From NCBI GenBank assembly GCA_012845835.1, contig JABAKD010000019.1, forward strand, positions 14,247,420 through 14,311,419: a stretch of 64,000 bases of DNA. The letters are read 5' to 3'. Within the stretch, counting starts at the first letter, position 1. Every line of letters starts with the position of its first letter. The translations under genes and the position numbers were made by a program. The notes under the pieces are model-generated. The model worked only from the letters and a program-made list of their open reading frames with translations. It searched no databases and was not told where the DNA came from. Below are positions 1 to 10,202 of this stretch, one piece after another. Origin of the DNA: Undaria pinnatifida (Eukaryota; Sar; Phaeophyceae; Laminariales; Alariaceae).

Positions 1-1019
1 AGAAGCGTCACTGGGACATGCATGCAGAGCAACCACTCTGCACAACTGGGGTACATACTGCTGGTGCTGGTCGGATTGAACACAACGCAGCCGTACATTG
101 AACCACTCACATCAGCAAGATACTTCACAGGATATTGGTAGCGCCAAGATGACTAGACGAACTGCAGGCTGTGCGCCCTGTGCACGTGTCTGGTGCACCG
201 GGTGCAGGGTGCTCGTGGGTGCAGCTGTGGGTGAACGAGGTATAGGACCAATCCCTCACACAAAAACGCTTTTCAAGATTCTGGAACTCCCCGATTAGAC
301 TATCCGATTACGTACGTTGCAGGTTACTGTCCTTGGTTACCGATTACTCACTACCTGGCAAACGATTATCGGGCGTCAGGCGTCAGGCGTCAGGCGTCAG
401 GCGTCAGGCATCAGGTGCTGCAGCTGTGATATTCATCTCCCCATCGTATCGCTATCTGCCCCCGCAGGGGTTCTGTTTTTGGTGAGTGGCTAGCTGTGGA
501 GCATTGGTCTTGCAGCGAGAATAGCCTTAGCTGCGCACGAATACTGCCGCACACCTCGAGCTATGTTCGATAACACGCAAATACTGCCTCACCTCGCTAG
601 TACAAGCGTTGAGGGAGACCTGCTGTTAACTGGGACAGCAAATCCAAACCCAATGCGCCGGCCATTCAATGGGGCTGGCCTTTGCTGATACTGCACGCTT
701 TCCTTGTTACCATGCTGGACTCCCTTTTTTTAATTTGTACCAGGTATCAACAACCAAATCGTAGTAGATGTATTTCTCAAACACCATACGAGTATAGTAC
801 AAGTAGTGCAAATGACACTAGGATAGCACAAGCACGCCCAATGAGTTTGACGTATCACGCGGCGTGCAAAGTTGAGTTTCAACCACCCACCGGTCGTACT
901 CGCAGCTGACGTTTTTCATTTTTTTCCCCCTAAAATTGGTTGTACATCATGACATGCTGCCGTCGACCCTTGAAATCGTAGCACAGCTCTCAGTCGTCGC
1001 AGATCTGGATTGTTATCAT
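1..1019. other. Intergenic, no gene recognised
   Basis: Only short, unconvincing open frames are present. The one clear structure is the heptamer minisatellite at 372-413. An isolated TACCAGGTA motif lies at 738-746. Confidence 0.5.
372..413 (+). repeat. Heptamer minisatellite (GGCGTCA)6
   Basis: Five perfect GGCGTCA units are followed by one variant unit, GGCATCA. The array is short and likely length-variable. Confidence 0.9.
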
Positions 1020-1510
1020 TTTTTGACACCAAGGTTCTCCGTTCGGGATGGGGTTGATTCGATATCCCGGGGGCATCGCAAGTCCAAAAGGGGGAACACG
1101 TTCCAATTGTATGGGCCATGGTAGAGGGCAAGAGCTACACAACAGCAGTGCTGCTTGAGCTGCTGCTGTACGGTTAGTACATGCTTCATACACCCGCAAC
1201 GATGAAACATGGTTGACTGCTGTTGCATTGGAGGTTAATGTCGTCGTGGTTCGATCTCCTGATGCTGTGCACCAGCCACAAACACATACACCGTGACTAC
1301 TGGCACAAAGGCGAGAGCTTGGAGCACCGCTGCCAATGTATCGCTGCTTCAGTACTGCTGTACACCTGGTTTTATAGCTGCGAGGTTGAGCGGCTGCTTT
1401 CGCAAAAACAAACCCTGCTCTTCTTGATCGTTTTGTGTGCAGATGACAGCGCACACTCCACGTGAAGAAGCACACATACACACACAGAAGAACCGTCCGC
1501 TGCTGGACGC
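1020..1510 (+). repeat. Dispersed repeat R1, copy 1
   Basis: This stretch is homologous to 1515-1860 (same orientation, offset about 340 bp) and to the reverse complement of 3290-3800. Shared landmarks include the block around GTTAATGTCGTCGTGG, the GCTGAGCGGCTGC-like block, TTCTTGATCGTTTTGTGTG and a CA-rich stretch before GAAGCACCGTCCG. Copies 1 and 3 also share a leading segment with CCCGGGGGCATCGCAA. Overlapping ORFs on both strands here are by-products of the repeat. No transposase or reverse transcriptase was seen. Confidence 0.75.
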
Positions 1511-1514
1511 TTTT

Positions 1515-1860
1515 TATTCCGGGGTACCTGGTATGAGGTCCGACGATGTGTGTTGGATGGCTGCATTGGACGCGTTAATGTTGTCGTGGTTCGATCTCGT
1601 GCTTCTCTGTACCAGCCACACACACTGTAGCTACTGGCACTCAGGCGAGAGTTGGGAGCACGGCTGCCGTCGTACCGCTGCTGCTTTTGTGGCTGCAAGG
1701 CTGAGCGGCTGCTTTTACCGAAAAACACAACATAACCCATCCCTCTTCTTGATCGTCTTGTGTGCCTGTGAAAGCACAATCCCACGTACGGAAGCATACA
1801 CACATACACAGAAGCACCGTCCGTGGCTGCCACTACAGAGTACTGCTGCTACATAGCTGA
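1515..1860 (+). repeat. Dispersed repeat R1, copy 2 (tandem)
   Basis: Tandem partner of the copy at 1020-1510. It lacks the leading segment found in copies 1 and 3. A TACCTGGTA motif at 1525-1533 has its counterpart in inverted copy 3 (3635-3643). Confidence 0.75.
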
Positions 1861-2013
1861 CGGCAGACGAGGTAAAATTAGTTGGGCTGACGTTGGACAG
1901 GGGAACAAAAAAAAACTTGTGAGAGGGGAGCGGGCTTTTTAGAACTGCTGAAAATTATGGTGTTTTCCATGCACACCCGTGCCAAAACGTTCGAGTTTAG
2001 CCAAGTTGCATGC

Positions 2014-2090
2014 TTAGAGCATTGCCACGGAGCCCGGGTGGGATCCAGGCATGCTTCGTAACGTACGGACGACCCCCTCGCTTGTCCGAC
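2014..2090 (+). repeat. Dispersed repeat R2 fragment
   Basis: The block containing GCCACGGAG, GATCCAGGCATGCTTC and GCTTG matches 49255-49330 in the same orientation. A related inverted copy lies near 3010-3125. Confidence 0.55.
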
Positions 2091-2436
2091 AGCCAAAGGA
2101 CGAGAGAAAGCCCTCGGCTACCATACAACAACATGCCAAAAACAAATAGGATGCATGTTCTAGATAGGCGTATCTTTGTATTTTTTTGTCGATGCCATGT
2201 AAAATTGTTGGTTGGCATGAGGACCGTGACAGACGCCTAATTGGTCACGCTTCTGACTGCAGTAGGCTGGTGCGTTGGGAGTTACTGTGTTGAACTTGTC
2301 AGGTACACCCCTCCTTGAATTTATCGCATGGCTTATTTTCCTTTATACTCATCCCTTCTTTTACCTTCGCACTTCTTCGTTCTCCTTCTTCCACTCTAGA
2401 CGTAACTCCGATCCAGGATCACTTAGCAGGTTTTCT

Positions 2437-2684
2437 TCCCCCTTCCCACTGCGGCACGCGCCTTCGTTTTCATAGAGAGAAAGCTCCAGCTATTTCTCCC
2501 CGCTTCGACTCGCATCGAATTGCGCCTACCCGCGCTGCTAGGCGCTCTCAACCGGTGGTTTTTATTTGTTTTGTTTTTGTTTTTACCAATGTACTCAAAA
2601 GTTCGACCCCCGTGGGGTTCTAGTCATACAAGCAAGTTTAGTGGCGTCCGAGGGTAACAACTAGACCACTGGGGCGACCGGCTA
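2437..2684 (-). mobile_element. SINE with tRNA-like head (S1)
   Basis: Read on the minus strand, the element begins GCCGGTCGCCCCAGTGG and continues with a box A-like TCTAGTTGTTACC and a box B-like segment near GGGGGTCGAAC. These are the internal RNA polymerase III promoter boxes of tRNA-derived SINEs. The body (CGAATTGCGCCTACCCGCGCTG on the plus strand, in the middle) matches the SINE at 46120-46432, and the same head appears at 52712, 46637 and 52906. No complete cloverleaf is evident, so this is a SINE head and not a functional tRNA. Confidence 0.65.
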
Positions 2685-3009
2685 CAGTAGTAAGTAGTAC
2701 TTCAGTCCTGGGATGGTTGTCATTCATCGACGCGCGTCAGCCAAGAATTTCGCGTTTGATTTGCTGTTGTTGTGTTGATGGGTGGAAATATAACTTTTTG
2801 GTGTGAAAACACAGACAACTACTGGCTTGTGCGAATAACATCCACCTGCTGCTAGGTAGGTTGTGTTGGATGCAGAAGGATGTTAATTTCATTTTAATGC
2901 CAAGAGCACGCACATATATGTCTGAGTAAAAAATGCACTTTTTTTCTTGCTGTTCTCCGGCGACCGAGGCTTTTTTCGCGCTTTTGGCTACTGGGTAAGC
3001 AAGGCGCTC

Positions 3010-3125
3010 ATCGTTGCATTACGACTCTTGTCTCGATCACGGCCGAGCTCCGTGGCGAGCTCCGTGGCGGTGCTCTTAGCATCCAACGTCGCTGAGCTGG
3101 CTCTTTTTTTCAAGGGGCTGGGTTG
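3010..3125 (-). repeat. Dispersed repeat R2, inverted copy
   Basis: The reverse complement matches 49215-49300 (GCTGAGCTGGCTCT and the CTCCGTGGCG block). A 13 bp internal duplication, GAGCTCCGTGGCG twice, lies at about 3044-3069. Confidence 0.55.
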
Positions 3126-3289
3126 CACCACCCTGCTCAAGTCAAGTAGATGCGTAGAAAACCCAACATCTTGTTTTGAATAGCCCGCTGCCCTCTCGGA
3201 ATTTTGTATTCGCCCCGCGTTCCCGCCCACGATGCAACATCACCAGCCCAGTTGTTTCACCCTCTCTGCGACGTAGCAGCAGCAAAAGC

Positions 3290-3800
3290 AGCAACACTCC
3301 CTTTTGGCATCCACGGACGATGCTTCTGTGAGTATGCGTGTGCGCTTCTGTGTATGTCTTGGTTAGGTGTCGGCTGTAATAGGCACACAAAACGATCAAG
3401 AAAATGGTCGGTTGTTTTAGCAAATGCAGGCACTCAGCTCAGCGGCCACAAACGCAGTATATAGCAGAACATCAGCGGTATAGTGGCAGCGGTACGCCGG
3501 CAGCCACGCTCCAAGCTCTCACCTTTGTGCCAGTAGTCATGGTGTGTGGTGCGTCTGGTGCACGGCTTCAAATGGTCGAACGACGGCAACATTAACGTCC
3601 GACCCAACAGTCGAAAACACATCGATAGGCCTCATACCAGGTACGCGAAGCACACAGAAGCAGCAAGATCAGTACTGTAGCTCAAACTTGTATGTGTCAT
3701 TGGAACTCCTGTTTTTCCAATTTTCGAATTGCGATGCCCCCAGGATATTGTGTCAATGCGATCCCGCAGGGAAACTTGGTGTACATATCATACAAGGTCA
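3290..3800 (-). repeat. Dispersed repeat R1, inverted copy 3
   Basis: Inverted relative to the copies at 1020-1510 and 1515-1860 and including the leading GGGGGCATCGCAA-type segment. With the other two copies it forms a roughly 2.8 kb structure with inverted ends that enclose a SINE. Confidence 0.75.
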
Positions 3801-6370
3801 CGGCTTAAGAGTCGGGTATTTCTGTCAGGTGCTGCGCCGATGAGCTTCAACCCTTGTCGCTATACCTGGTGCCGGGGGGGGGCTCCTGCCTCTGTCATTG
3901 TTTCTCCATGGTTGGCTCACGTACGTACCGTTTCCCTCAACCCTATCACTCAAAGCAACATCTCCATGGAAACCCAGTCTGCCCCGCGACGCGAGAGAAA
4001 GACGTCGTGTGATCGGGAGCTAACGAAGCCCGCAAGAGCTCAAGACACTCAGCCTCTCGAGCTCTGTCCTATTGACACAGACCTTCTAATTGATCTGTCA
4101 GATGCACCCTGTGATTCATGCGGCGCGGGGAATCTTGTGAACGTATTGCTGGTGCAGGAAGTGGCAGAGTAACGTATTCATGGGCTCCGCAGCGAGAGGC
4201 ATTTGCGGTAAGTAGGCACATACCGCAACAATCCTCAACGCGCTCGGCAAAGCTTGTCACGGGAGTGATAAAACATCGGGGCACTTTTTATAGTACAGGC
4301 CTTGACACATCCCGTCGGTGTTGAGATCGATTCTAGATTCGTGCAGGACTGTCACAAAATGCATTAAACTTTATGCGCACACCGTCGTCGGTCGCAAACA
4401 GAGCCCAGACCCTTCAATGAACTTCTCGCATGATTCGTAAAATACTCCTTTTTTCTGTTCATGCCCTACGCATCTCGGTATCTGACCGCTATAAAGAGGC
4501 CTAAAGCAAGCCTAACGTCGCTCTGCGTTATTAATCATCATCACAGAAAAGGAACAGCTGTTTCCTCTGCAATCTGCCAAGCAATTGAAATTCGCTGCTC
4601 CGTCTGCGTCTGATAGGAAAACTTTGAGGTTCGGCGGCTCATGTCGAGTCTCTCAGCTCGTGCTGGCCATATCGTACCACATACAAGTGTTCGTACCATA
4701 TACAAGGGCTCCGCATGGTGCCGGCAACAAAACCACCTCGTTCTCGGTCAACGACACCCCATTTCTTGGTAGGTTTCTTCTTATTGATGGGTCATTGGGG
4801 GCATTTTGGGACGTTCAAGTGAAAATAAACTAGCTTTTATCTGTGCAAAATAACTAGGGGAGAGCCACAGGGGTGTTTTTTCAAGCCTCTAAAGTTGCCC
4901 GTATATCGTCTGTTTTTTTTCAAGTTTTCGAAATTTTTCTGATTTTTCGTTTCCCTAAAATATAACATTGAAACAAGGTACCCCCTTTTCCTTACTCATC
5001 ATGCAGCCGGGGCAGAATTTTCGGGCGAACATATAGTTATGACAGGCGAGGCTTCTCGGCTGGGGTATCGCCCCGCACCGTGGGAATACCTGCTGTGTGT
5101 CTACGATGTCGTTCGTTGCCTACCTGTATAGGTCGTGGACTTGTTTGTCGCGATGCACTTTCGGTCTTCTCAAGTACGTGTTGGTGTGTAAAGGCAGACA
5201 TGGGCCTCAGAAAATTGAACGTATCTTAGCGTGTGTCATCGTTTTGGCTTTATTCGCGCGTGCGTTGGCTTTGCCACCGCTCGGAGTGTGATTCGGCTTT
5301 TGCTGAGGTCGGTGTGTTCGATATTGTGGTACGCACGTAGCGAAGGCGTCCGAAGTGCCACAATTGCCAAACCTGCACCCGGTTGCCATGCCGTTTTGTT
5401 ACTAGTTTAAATTTGTGATTTGGCAGGACTGACGGAATGTATGGTGCAGGCCATCTTCCTTACCTGTGGCACCTCATTCATGTTTAACGAATTGCAATGG
5501 GAAGATTTTATGGCTGTCCCGAGAGAGCCAGTGTTGTGTCTAGCTTGCACTACTTCTGGTACATGAAAGTAATGATGCGCCAGAAACATTCTGTATTTAG
5601 TCGGATTATTCCGGCTCTATCCAACACTGTCTTCTTGAAGGCATACGGTGTTTGGTGCATGCACGCAATAATGAATTCAATAAGCTAGCATAATGTTTTG
5701 CGACGCACCTTCTCCCTGGCAAATTTTATGCAGGATCAATGAAATACACGCGATCTGCTTCCACCTCTGGCGTATAGTGTAATCTGTTAGTGGCGCTGCG
5801 CTGCTGCACACACCACCTAAAAAGTCAGGCCTCCGCACCCGTGCCAATGAGGATTGACGCTGTACGCCATGTGGACTAGTCTCAGGTCTCACGGTCCCTC
5901 CTCGACCGTTTCGTTATTAGGTAACAAAACCGTTTGTGCCAAACCGACGAATAAACAAACTGGCACCCCGCCTTTCTAGGTTTGACTCGCTGAAGGGGTT
6001 GGTTAGCGCACTCCTGACCATTTTCGAGTTTCCTGCCCCGGTAAGCCCTAGGCGTCAACCGACCCACACCGTCGCGTGTATCGAGGCACTGGCGGCGGCT
6101 GTTGGTGGGCAACAGAGTTTATGCAGCGAAGCCATAGCGCGTAGTTTCAATTGTTTGAGGGGAAGGCAACGTGGATACTGTCTAAAAGTTTGTCCATTCT
6201 CCGTTTCTATACCTCGGCGTATTTGTACCTGCAGCAGTGGTGTTGACGTCTTTCCCCCGACCCCCTCTCGTCCCGCCCTGCCAGATACCTCCGCTATCCA
6301 ACCCTCCAGTTTGGGTGGGACGTTGTTCAAACCAATTTCGCACCACACGGGCGGCCTGCCGTTTCGAGAG
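3801..6370. other. Intergenic, no recognisable gene
   Basis: Open frames are short and none resembles a known family. A 147-codon frame ending at 4172 starts inside repeat R1 and is probably not a gene. The 5936-6391 plus-strand frame runs toward the EsV-1-7 locus but is not in the repeat frame and carries no EsV-1-7 motif. Confidence 0.5.
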
Positions 6371-6526
6371 CACCGAGACGGCGGTGTCTGACAAGGCGCA
6401 CGCAGAGGACGGTATGGTGAACGTTGGCAATAACGAGTGCAATATTTTTTACTGCTTCAGGGCTTCGTACTTCACTGTTGTTAGTAGCGAAACGCTGGTG
6501 TATTGCTGGAACACGCGGAGGCCGGC
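6371..6526 (+). pseudogene. Decayed EsV-1-7 units upstream of the intact gene
   Basis: The frame just upstream of the intact ORF still reads AEDGMVNVGNNEC and then C-x4-C-x16-C, ending ETLVYC. That is a complete first part of an EsV-1-7 unit. After this last cysteine the unit continues (EHAEAGMV) only in the next frame, so about one base is missing near 6504-6508. An earlier unit (FESTETAVSDKAHAEDG) has lost its third cysteine. Either the gene was once longer and has been cut by a frameshift, or the window carries a sequencing error here. Confidence 0.65.
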
Positions 6527-7927
6527 ATGGTCATGGTTAGCATGATTTGCGCTCACGACCCCTGCACGAACGCATCACGGTACAATGCCACCGGTAGCAA
6601 AACGGCTCTGTATTGCAAGCGACACGCTGAGGACGGCATGGTCAATGTCCGTCACAGGCATTGCTTGCACGATTCCTGCTCGACGAGTCCTTCATTCAAC
6701 GTCGACGGTGAAAAGACGGCGTTGTACTGCAAGCGGCATGCTGGGGAGGGCATGGTCAACGTCAGAAGCAAGAAATGCTTGCATGACACCTGCACTAAGA
6801 TCCCTTGCCTCGGCGTGGAGGGCAGCAAGACACCGGTGTACTGCAAACAACACGCCCGCGATGGCATGGTTGATGTGTACAACAGGCGTTGCTGTCATGA
6901 AGCCTGCAATAAAAGCCCGTCGTTTAACGTCGGGGGTTCGAAGATGGCCTTGTATTGCAGGCAGCATGCCAAGGAGGGCATGGTTAACGTGCACAACAAG
7001 CGTTGCTGTCATGGCACCTGCAGAATGTTTCCTTCGTTCAATGTGGAGGGAAGCAAGACGGCGCTGTACTGCAGGATACACGCTGACGACGACATGGTCG
7101 ATGTGATGAACAAACGATGCCGTCGCGATAACTGCACAAATCGCTCCTCGTTCAGTATCGCGGGTAGCAAAACGGCGATGTACTGCAGGGAGCACGCTGG
7201 CGACGGCATGGTCGATGTGGGTAACAATCGATGCCGTCATGGCACATGCGAAAACCGCGCTTCATTCAATGTGGAGGGTAGCAAAACAGCATTGTACTGC
7301 AGACAACACGCAGACGACGGCATGGTCGCTTTGTTCAACAAACGTTGCCGTCGTGACACCTGCACCAAGACCCCTACGTTTAATGTGGAGGGTAGCACGA
7401 GGCCGCTGTACTGCAGGCAGCACTCTGCCCCCGACATGGTAGATGTGTGTAACATGCGCTGTCGTCACGACTCCTGCAGAAAGAGGCCCTTGTTCAATTT
7501 CAACGGTAGAAAAACGCCATTGTACTGCAGGCAGCACTCTGACGAGGGCATGGTCGATGTGCACAACAAGCGCTGCCGTCATGACACCTGCGACAAGAGC
7601 CCTTCATTTAACGTAGCGGGAAGCAAGATCTCGGTGTACTGCAGGCAGCACGCAGAAGACGGCATGGTAAATGTCCACAACAAGGGCTGCTGCCGGCACG
7701 CCACCTGCGGAAAACGCCCTTCGTTTAATTTCGAAGCTTCCAAGACGCCCGTTTACTGCAAGGAACACGCCCACGACGGCATGATGGATGTTAACAAAAA
7801 GTGTTGCCGTCATGAAACCTGCAGAAAGAGCCCTTCGTTTAATGTCCAGGGTAGCAAGACGGCCGACTACTGCAAGAAACACGCTGCCGACGGCATGGTT
7901 AACATCTACCGCGCACCTAATTATTGA
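6527..7927 (+). CDS. EsV-1-7 repeat cysteine-rich protein, 12 repeats
   Basis: An intronless ORF of 466 residues from the first ATG. A TTG at 6503 extends the frame only eight codons into a broken upstream unit. The protein is almost entirely a tandem array of twelve units of about 38 residues starting near residue 8. Each fits C-x4-C-x16-C-x2-H-x12 with recurring SFNVEGSKTALYC and HADDGMVDV segments. The three cysteines and one histidine per unit suggest metal binding, which is an inference. No signal peptide or membrane segment is seen. This spacing defines the EsV-1-7 family, named from an Ectocarpus virus EsV-1 gene and including the Ectocarpus developmental regulator IMMEDIATE UPRIGHT. 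The biochemical role of the family is not established, and I cannot assign this member to a named gene. Units 11 and 12 carry an extra cysteine at the junction (CCRH). Decayed units on both sides suggest array turnover. The long antisense ORFs here are repeat shadows. Confidence 0.9.
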   Translation: MVMVSMICAHDPCTNASRYNATGSKTALYCKRHAEDGMVNVRHRHCLHDSCSTSPSFNVDGEKTALYCKRHAGEGMVNVRSKKCLHDTCTKIPCLGVEGSKTPVYCKQHARDGMVDVYNRRCCHEACNKSPSFNVGGSKMALYCRQHAKEGMVNVHNKRCCHGTCRMFPSFNVEGSKTALYCRIHADDDMVDVMNKRCRRDNCTNRSSFSIAGSKTAMYCREHAGDGMVDVGNNRCRHGTCENRASFNVEGSKTALYCRQHADDGMVALFNKRCRRDTCTKTPTFNVEGSTRPLYCRQHSAPDMVDVCNMRCRHDSCRKRPLFNFNGRKTPLYCRQHSDEGMVDVHNKRCRHDTCDKSPSFNVAGSKISVYCRQHAEDGMVNVHNKGCCRHATCGKRPSFNFEASKTPVYCKEHAHDGMMDVNKKCCRHETCRKSPSFNVQGSKTADYCKKHAADGMVNIYRAPNY

Positions 7928-8194
7928 AGGAGGATATTGTGTTTTTTACGCCTTTATAGCTGGAAACCCGTTTTTGCGGATGAAGTATCTTGGATTTAGT
8001 ATTGGGAGGAGTTTTGGGGCTAAGACGGGGTTAATAACTTCATTAAAATGCCGGCAAAGCAATCAGCCGCCCCTTGCAGGGCGACATGGGAGTTGTTGGC
8101 ACAGTCGACGCCGTCTGTATTCGTTAGCTTCTTGCACAATAGATCTGCGCGACGATACTGTTCCGCAGTGGCGACGAAAGGGAACCAGCGCCTC

Positions 8195-8553
8195 GCCGCA
8201 GACCACGTGGCGCGAGCATGGCAATGTCCGACGTCGACCAAAGCGGTTGATGTCGCGGCACTTCGAAATCGAGGCGTTTCTTTAATGTCGAGATTTCTAT
8301 ACCAGTGTACTCCAGACGGCATGCAGAGGACGGGACTGTCGATTTTCCAGGAGATAGCAAGACGCCGATGTTGTATTCACAACCTACCCTCTTATCTCTG
8401 CGGGCAAGGAGAGGACATTATATTCGACATCCAAACGAGGCGTTTTGCGACTGCCCTAAGCAAATGTGTTGGGAGTGTAGAGGGTCCCTGTCTGACGACT
8501 GCCCACGCTTCCTGCAAGAGCATTGTGTAGGACTGTCGTGTAGTCGATTTTAA
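8195..8553 (+). pseudogene. EsV-1-7 repeat relic downstream
   Basis: About 270 bp beyond the intact gene a frame reads FFNVEISIPVYSRRHAEDGT followed by VDFPGDSKTP. It aligns with the FNVEGSKTPVYCRQHAEDGMVDV segment of the intact units. The third cysteine is serine, the second cysteine is also lost, and a stop (TGA at 8248) interrupts the preceding linker. The frame then runs into an unrelated cysteine-rich tail (FCDCPKQMCWEC) ending at the TAA at 8551-8553. It is best read as a dead unit of the same array or of a neighbouring paralogue. Confidence 0.6.
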
Positions 8554-10118
8554 GGAAGGATGCGCAGCGGCGGGGATTGCGGTCAATTTGACATCGTTTG
8601 ACTGGGTAGGAAGTGATGTTTCCGTTGTTTCGGTTGCGGATGCCTCAAAGTTGCCATTGAACGTTTCGCTTGACGAACCAGTTCCGTCTTCTGTGTGTTC
8701 CGGCTCTCCTCATAACTGCGTGTTGGGAAGAACCTTTTGCTGGTAGCAAGGCAGATACTAAACTGTGTGATGCTTGTGGGCCACAATAGGGATTCAGCAC
8801 TACGGTTACGTGTTTGGAGGCGTACGGTAGCGATTGTATGAGCGGTCGTCAAGAATTGGGCCCACTCCTGTGGAAGGCGGCCTTGGCGGTCTCTGTGATG
8901 CCGCTGTCCCCGGCAAACATGCCTTTATCCGTGGAGCGGAACCTTGCTTGCATCGATTCATGGCAACGCAGGCAACGCGACAAGTTCGTATTTGCCTCAA
9001 ACACATATACTGTGTAGAACAAGTCGTCCCCGAATCTATTCACGAATGCTATTTTTTTAAGTGACGACGAGTTTTAGTGCTGTTGTGGAATAACCTAATC
9101 TGGTGGGTGAGGTAGTGTTGTCGTGCAACTGCCATTATTTCGACGACGAAGAAGCACGCTTTTTAGCGGTTCATTTCCTGATGTCGTGTAGCCGAGCTAA
9201 TGTCTCGCTGTTTGATGCAATTTTCGGCCCAGCCGATACGTTGGGTACTTTTCTTGCATCGGCTCGCTTGGACTGAATGAGGCGATACAAGCCAAGCGTT
9301 TCCTCGAACTCAAAACTGCCATCCGCCACATTTTTGCTGTGGCTGGTGGGAGGCGCGATGAAACACGTTGGAGATATATACCGAAACATCCAAAAACATT
9401 CTGTGATTCCTTGAATGAAAGGTACAATGAGTGAAGTGCATCCGCTGCAATCCGCCACCTAAGAGGTTCCTTGGGGGTGAGCAGGAGACACCTGTTGCCG
9501 GGTCGATTTTCGTTTGAGGTGGTGCACCGTCTCCAATCAATTCGTGTCACTCGTACGGGCCATCCACAGGAGTGTACGCCAATCATCCCTCCCGGTTGGG
9601 GCGTACAAGTTTTCATATAGAACGTTTTGTTGAGCGCAGATACATGATGAGCATGAAGTTGGTTCAGGTCAAAATACAGAGGAGAGCCCACCTCGACGGC
9701 AGTTATATTGTCGATATTGCAGGTAGAGTGGTTGGCAGTACCTGGCACAACCGATTAAATGGGCACTGTGTGCCTTGTTATTCGGGAAAATATACTCGGG
9801 AAAATATAGACTTGGCTCTTACCGTTGGATAAGAGACACCTTTGCTGGTGCACCTCCGATTTGGGAAACACGTTTGTTTGCAGTATTTGGCGCAGGAGAG
9901 TTTGCGCACCGGCGAAACCCCATTCTGAGGGAAGGCTGGTTAGATTGGACGTTCGTTACGCATTTTGCACACTTTCATAATGCGCACCAGTTTTGTGATT
10001 GTGGTGGGGTTGATGTCCTTACAATGAGAAACAGTTTCGCCAAAGCCTAGGTTTACATTCGTGGTTTGTTCTCTGATTACTGCTCTTGAAAGCACCTTTT
10101 CGTCCAGGCACTACTACT
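8554..10118. other. Intergenic, no recognisable gene
   Basis: The longest frame is 183 codons on the minus strand (9197-9748). It has protein-like stretches but no motif I can name and no supporting splice context. No repeat family is recognised. Confidence 0.4.
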
Positions 10119-10202
10119 GCCTGGCGTAGACTGTCGATATACCGTAATATCCCCTGCCACCGATTTGCCTGGCGTAGACTGTCGATATACCGTAATATCC
10201 TC
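10119..10202 (+). repeat. Direct repeat, two copies of about 35 bp at 48 bp spacing
   Basis: TGCCTGGCGTAGACTGTCGA followed by TATACCGTAATATCC occurs at about 10119 and 10167, nearly identical, with a short unique spacer. A diverged relative (GGCGTAGACCGCTGATATACC) is at about 62672. Confidence 0.85.

Noticed and set aside
6692-7240. Long minus-strand ORFs (up to 182 codons) across the EsV-1-7 gene
   Set aside because: They repeat with the same 114 bp period as the sense gene and are open only because the repeat lacks stops in those frames.
9197-9748. 183-codon minus-strand ORF as a gene
   Set aside because: Some protein-like stretches, but no motif, no splice support and overlapping frames of similar length.
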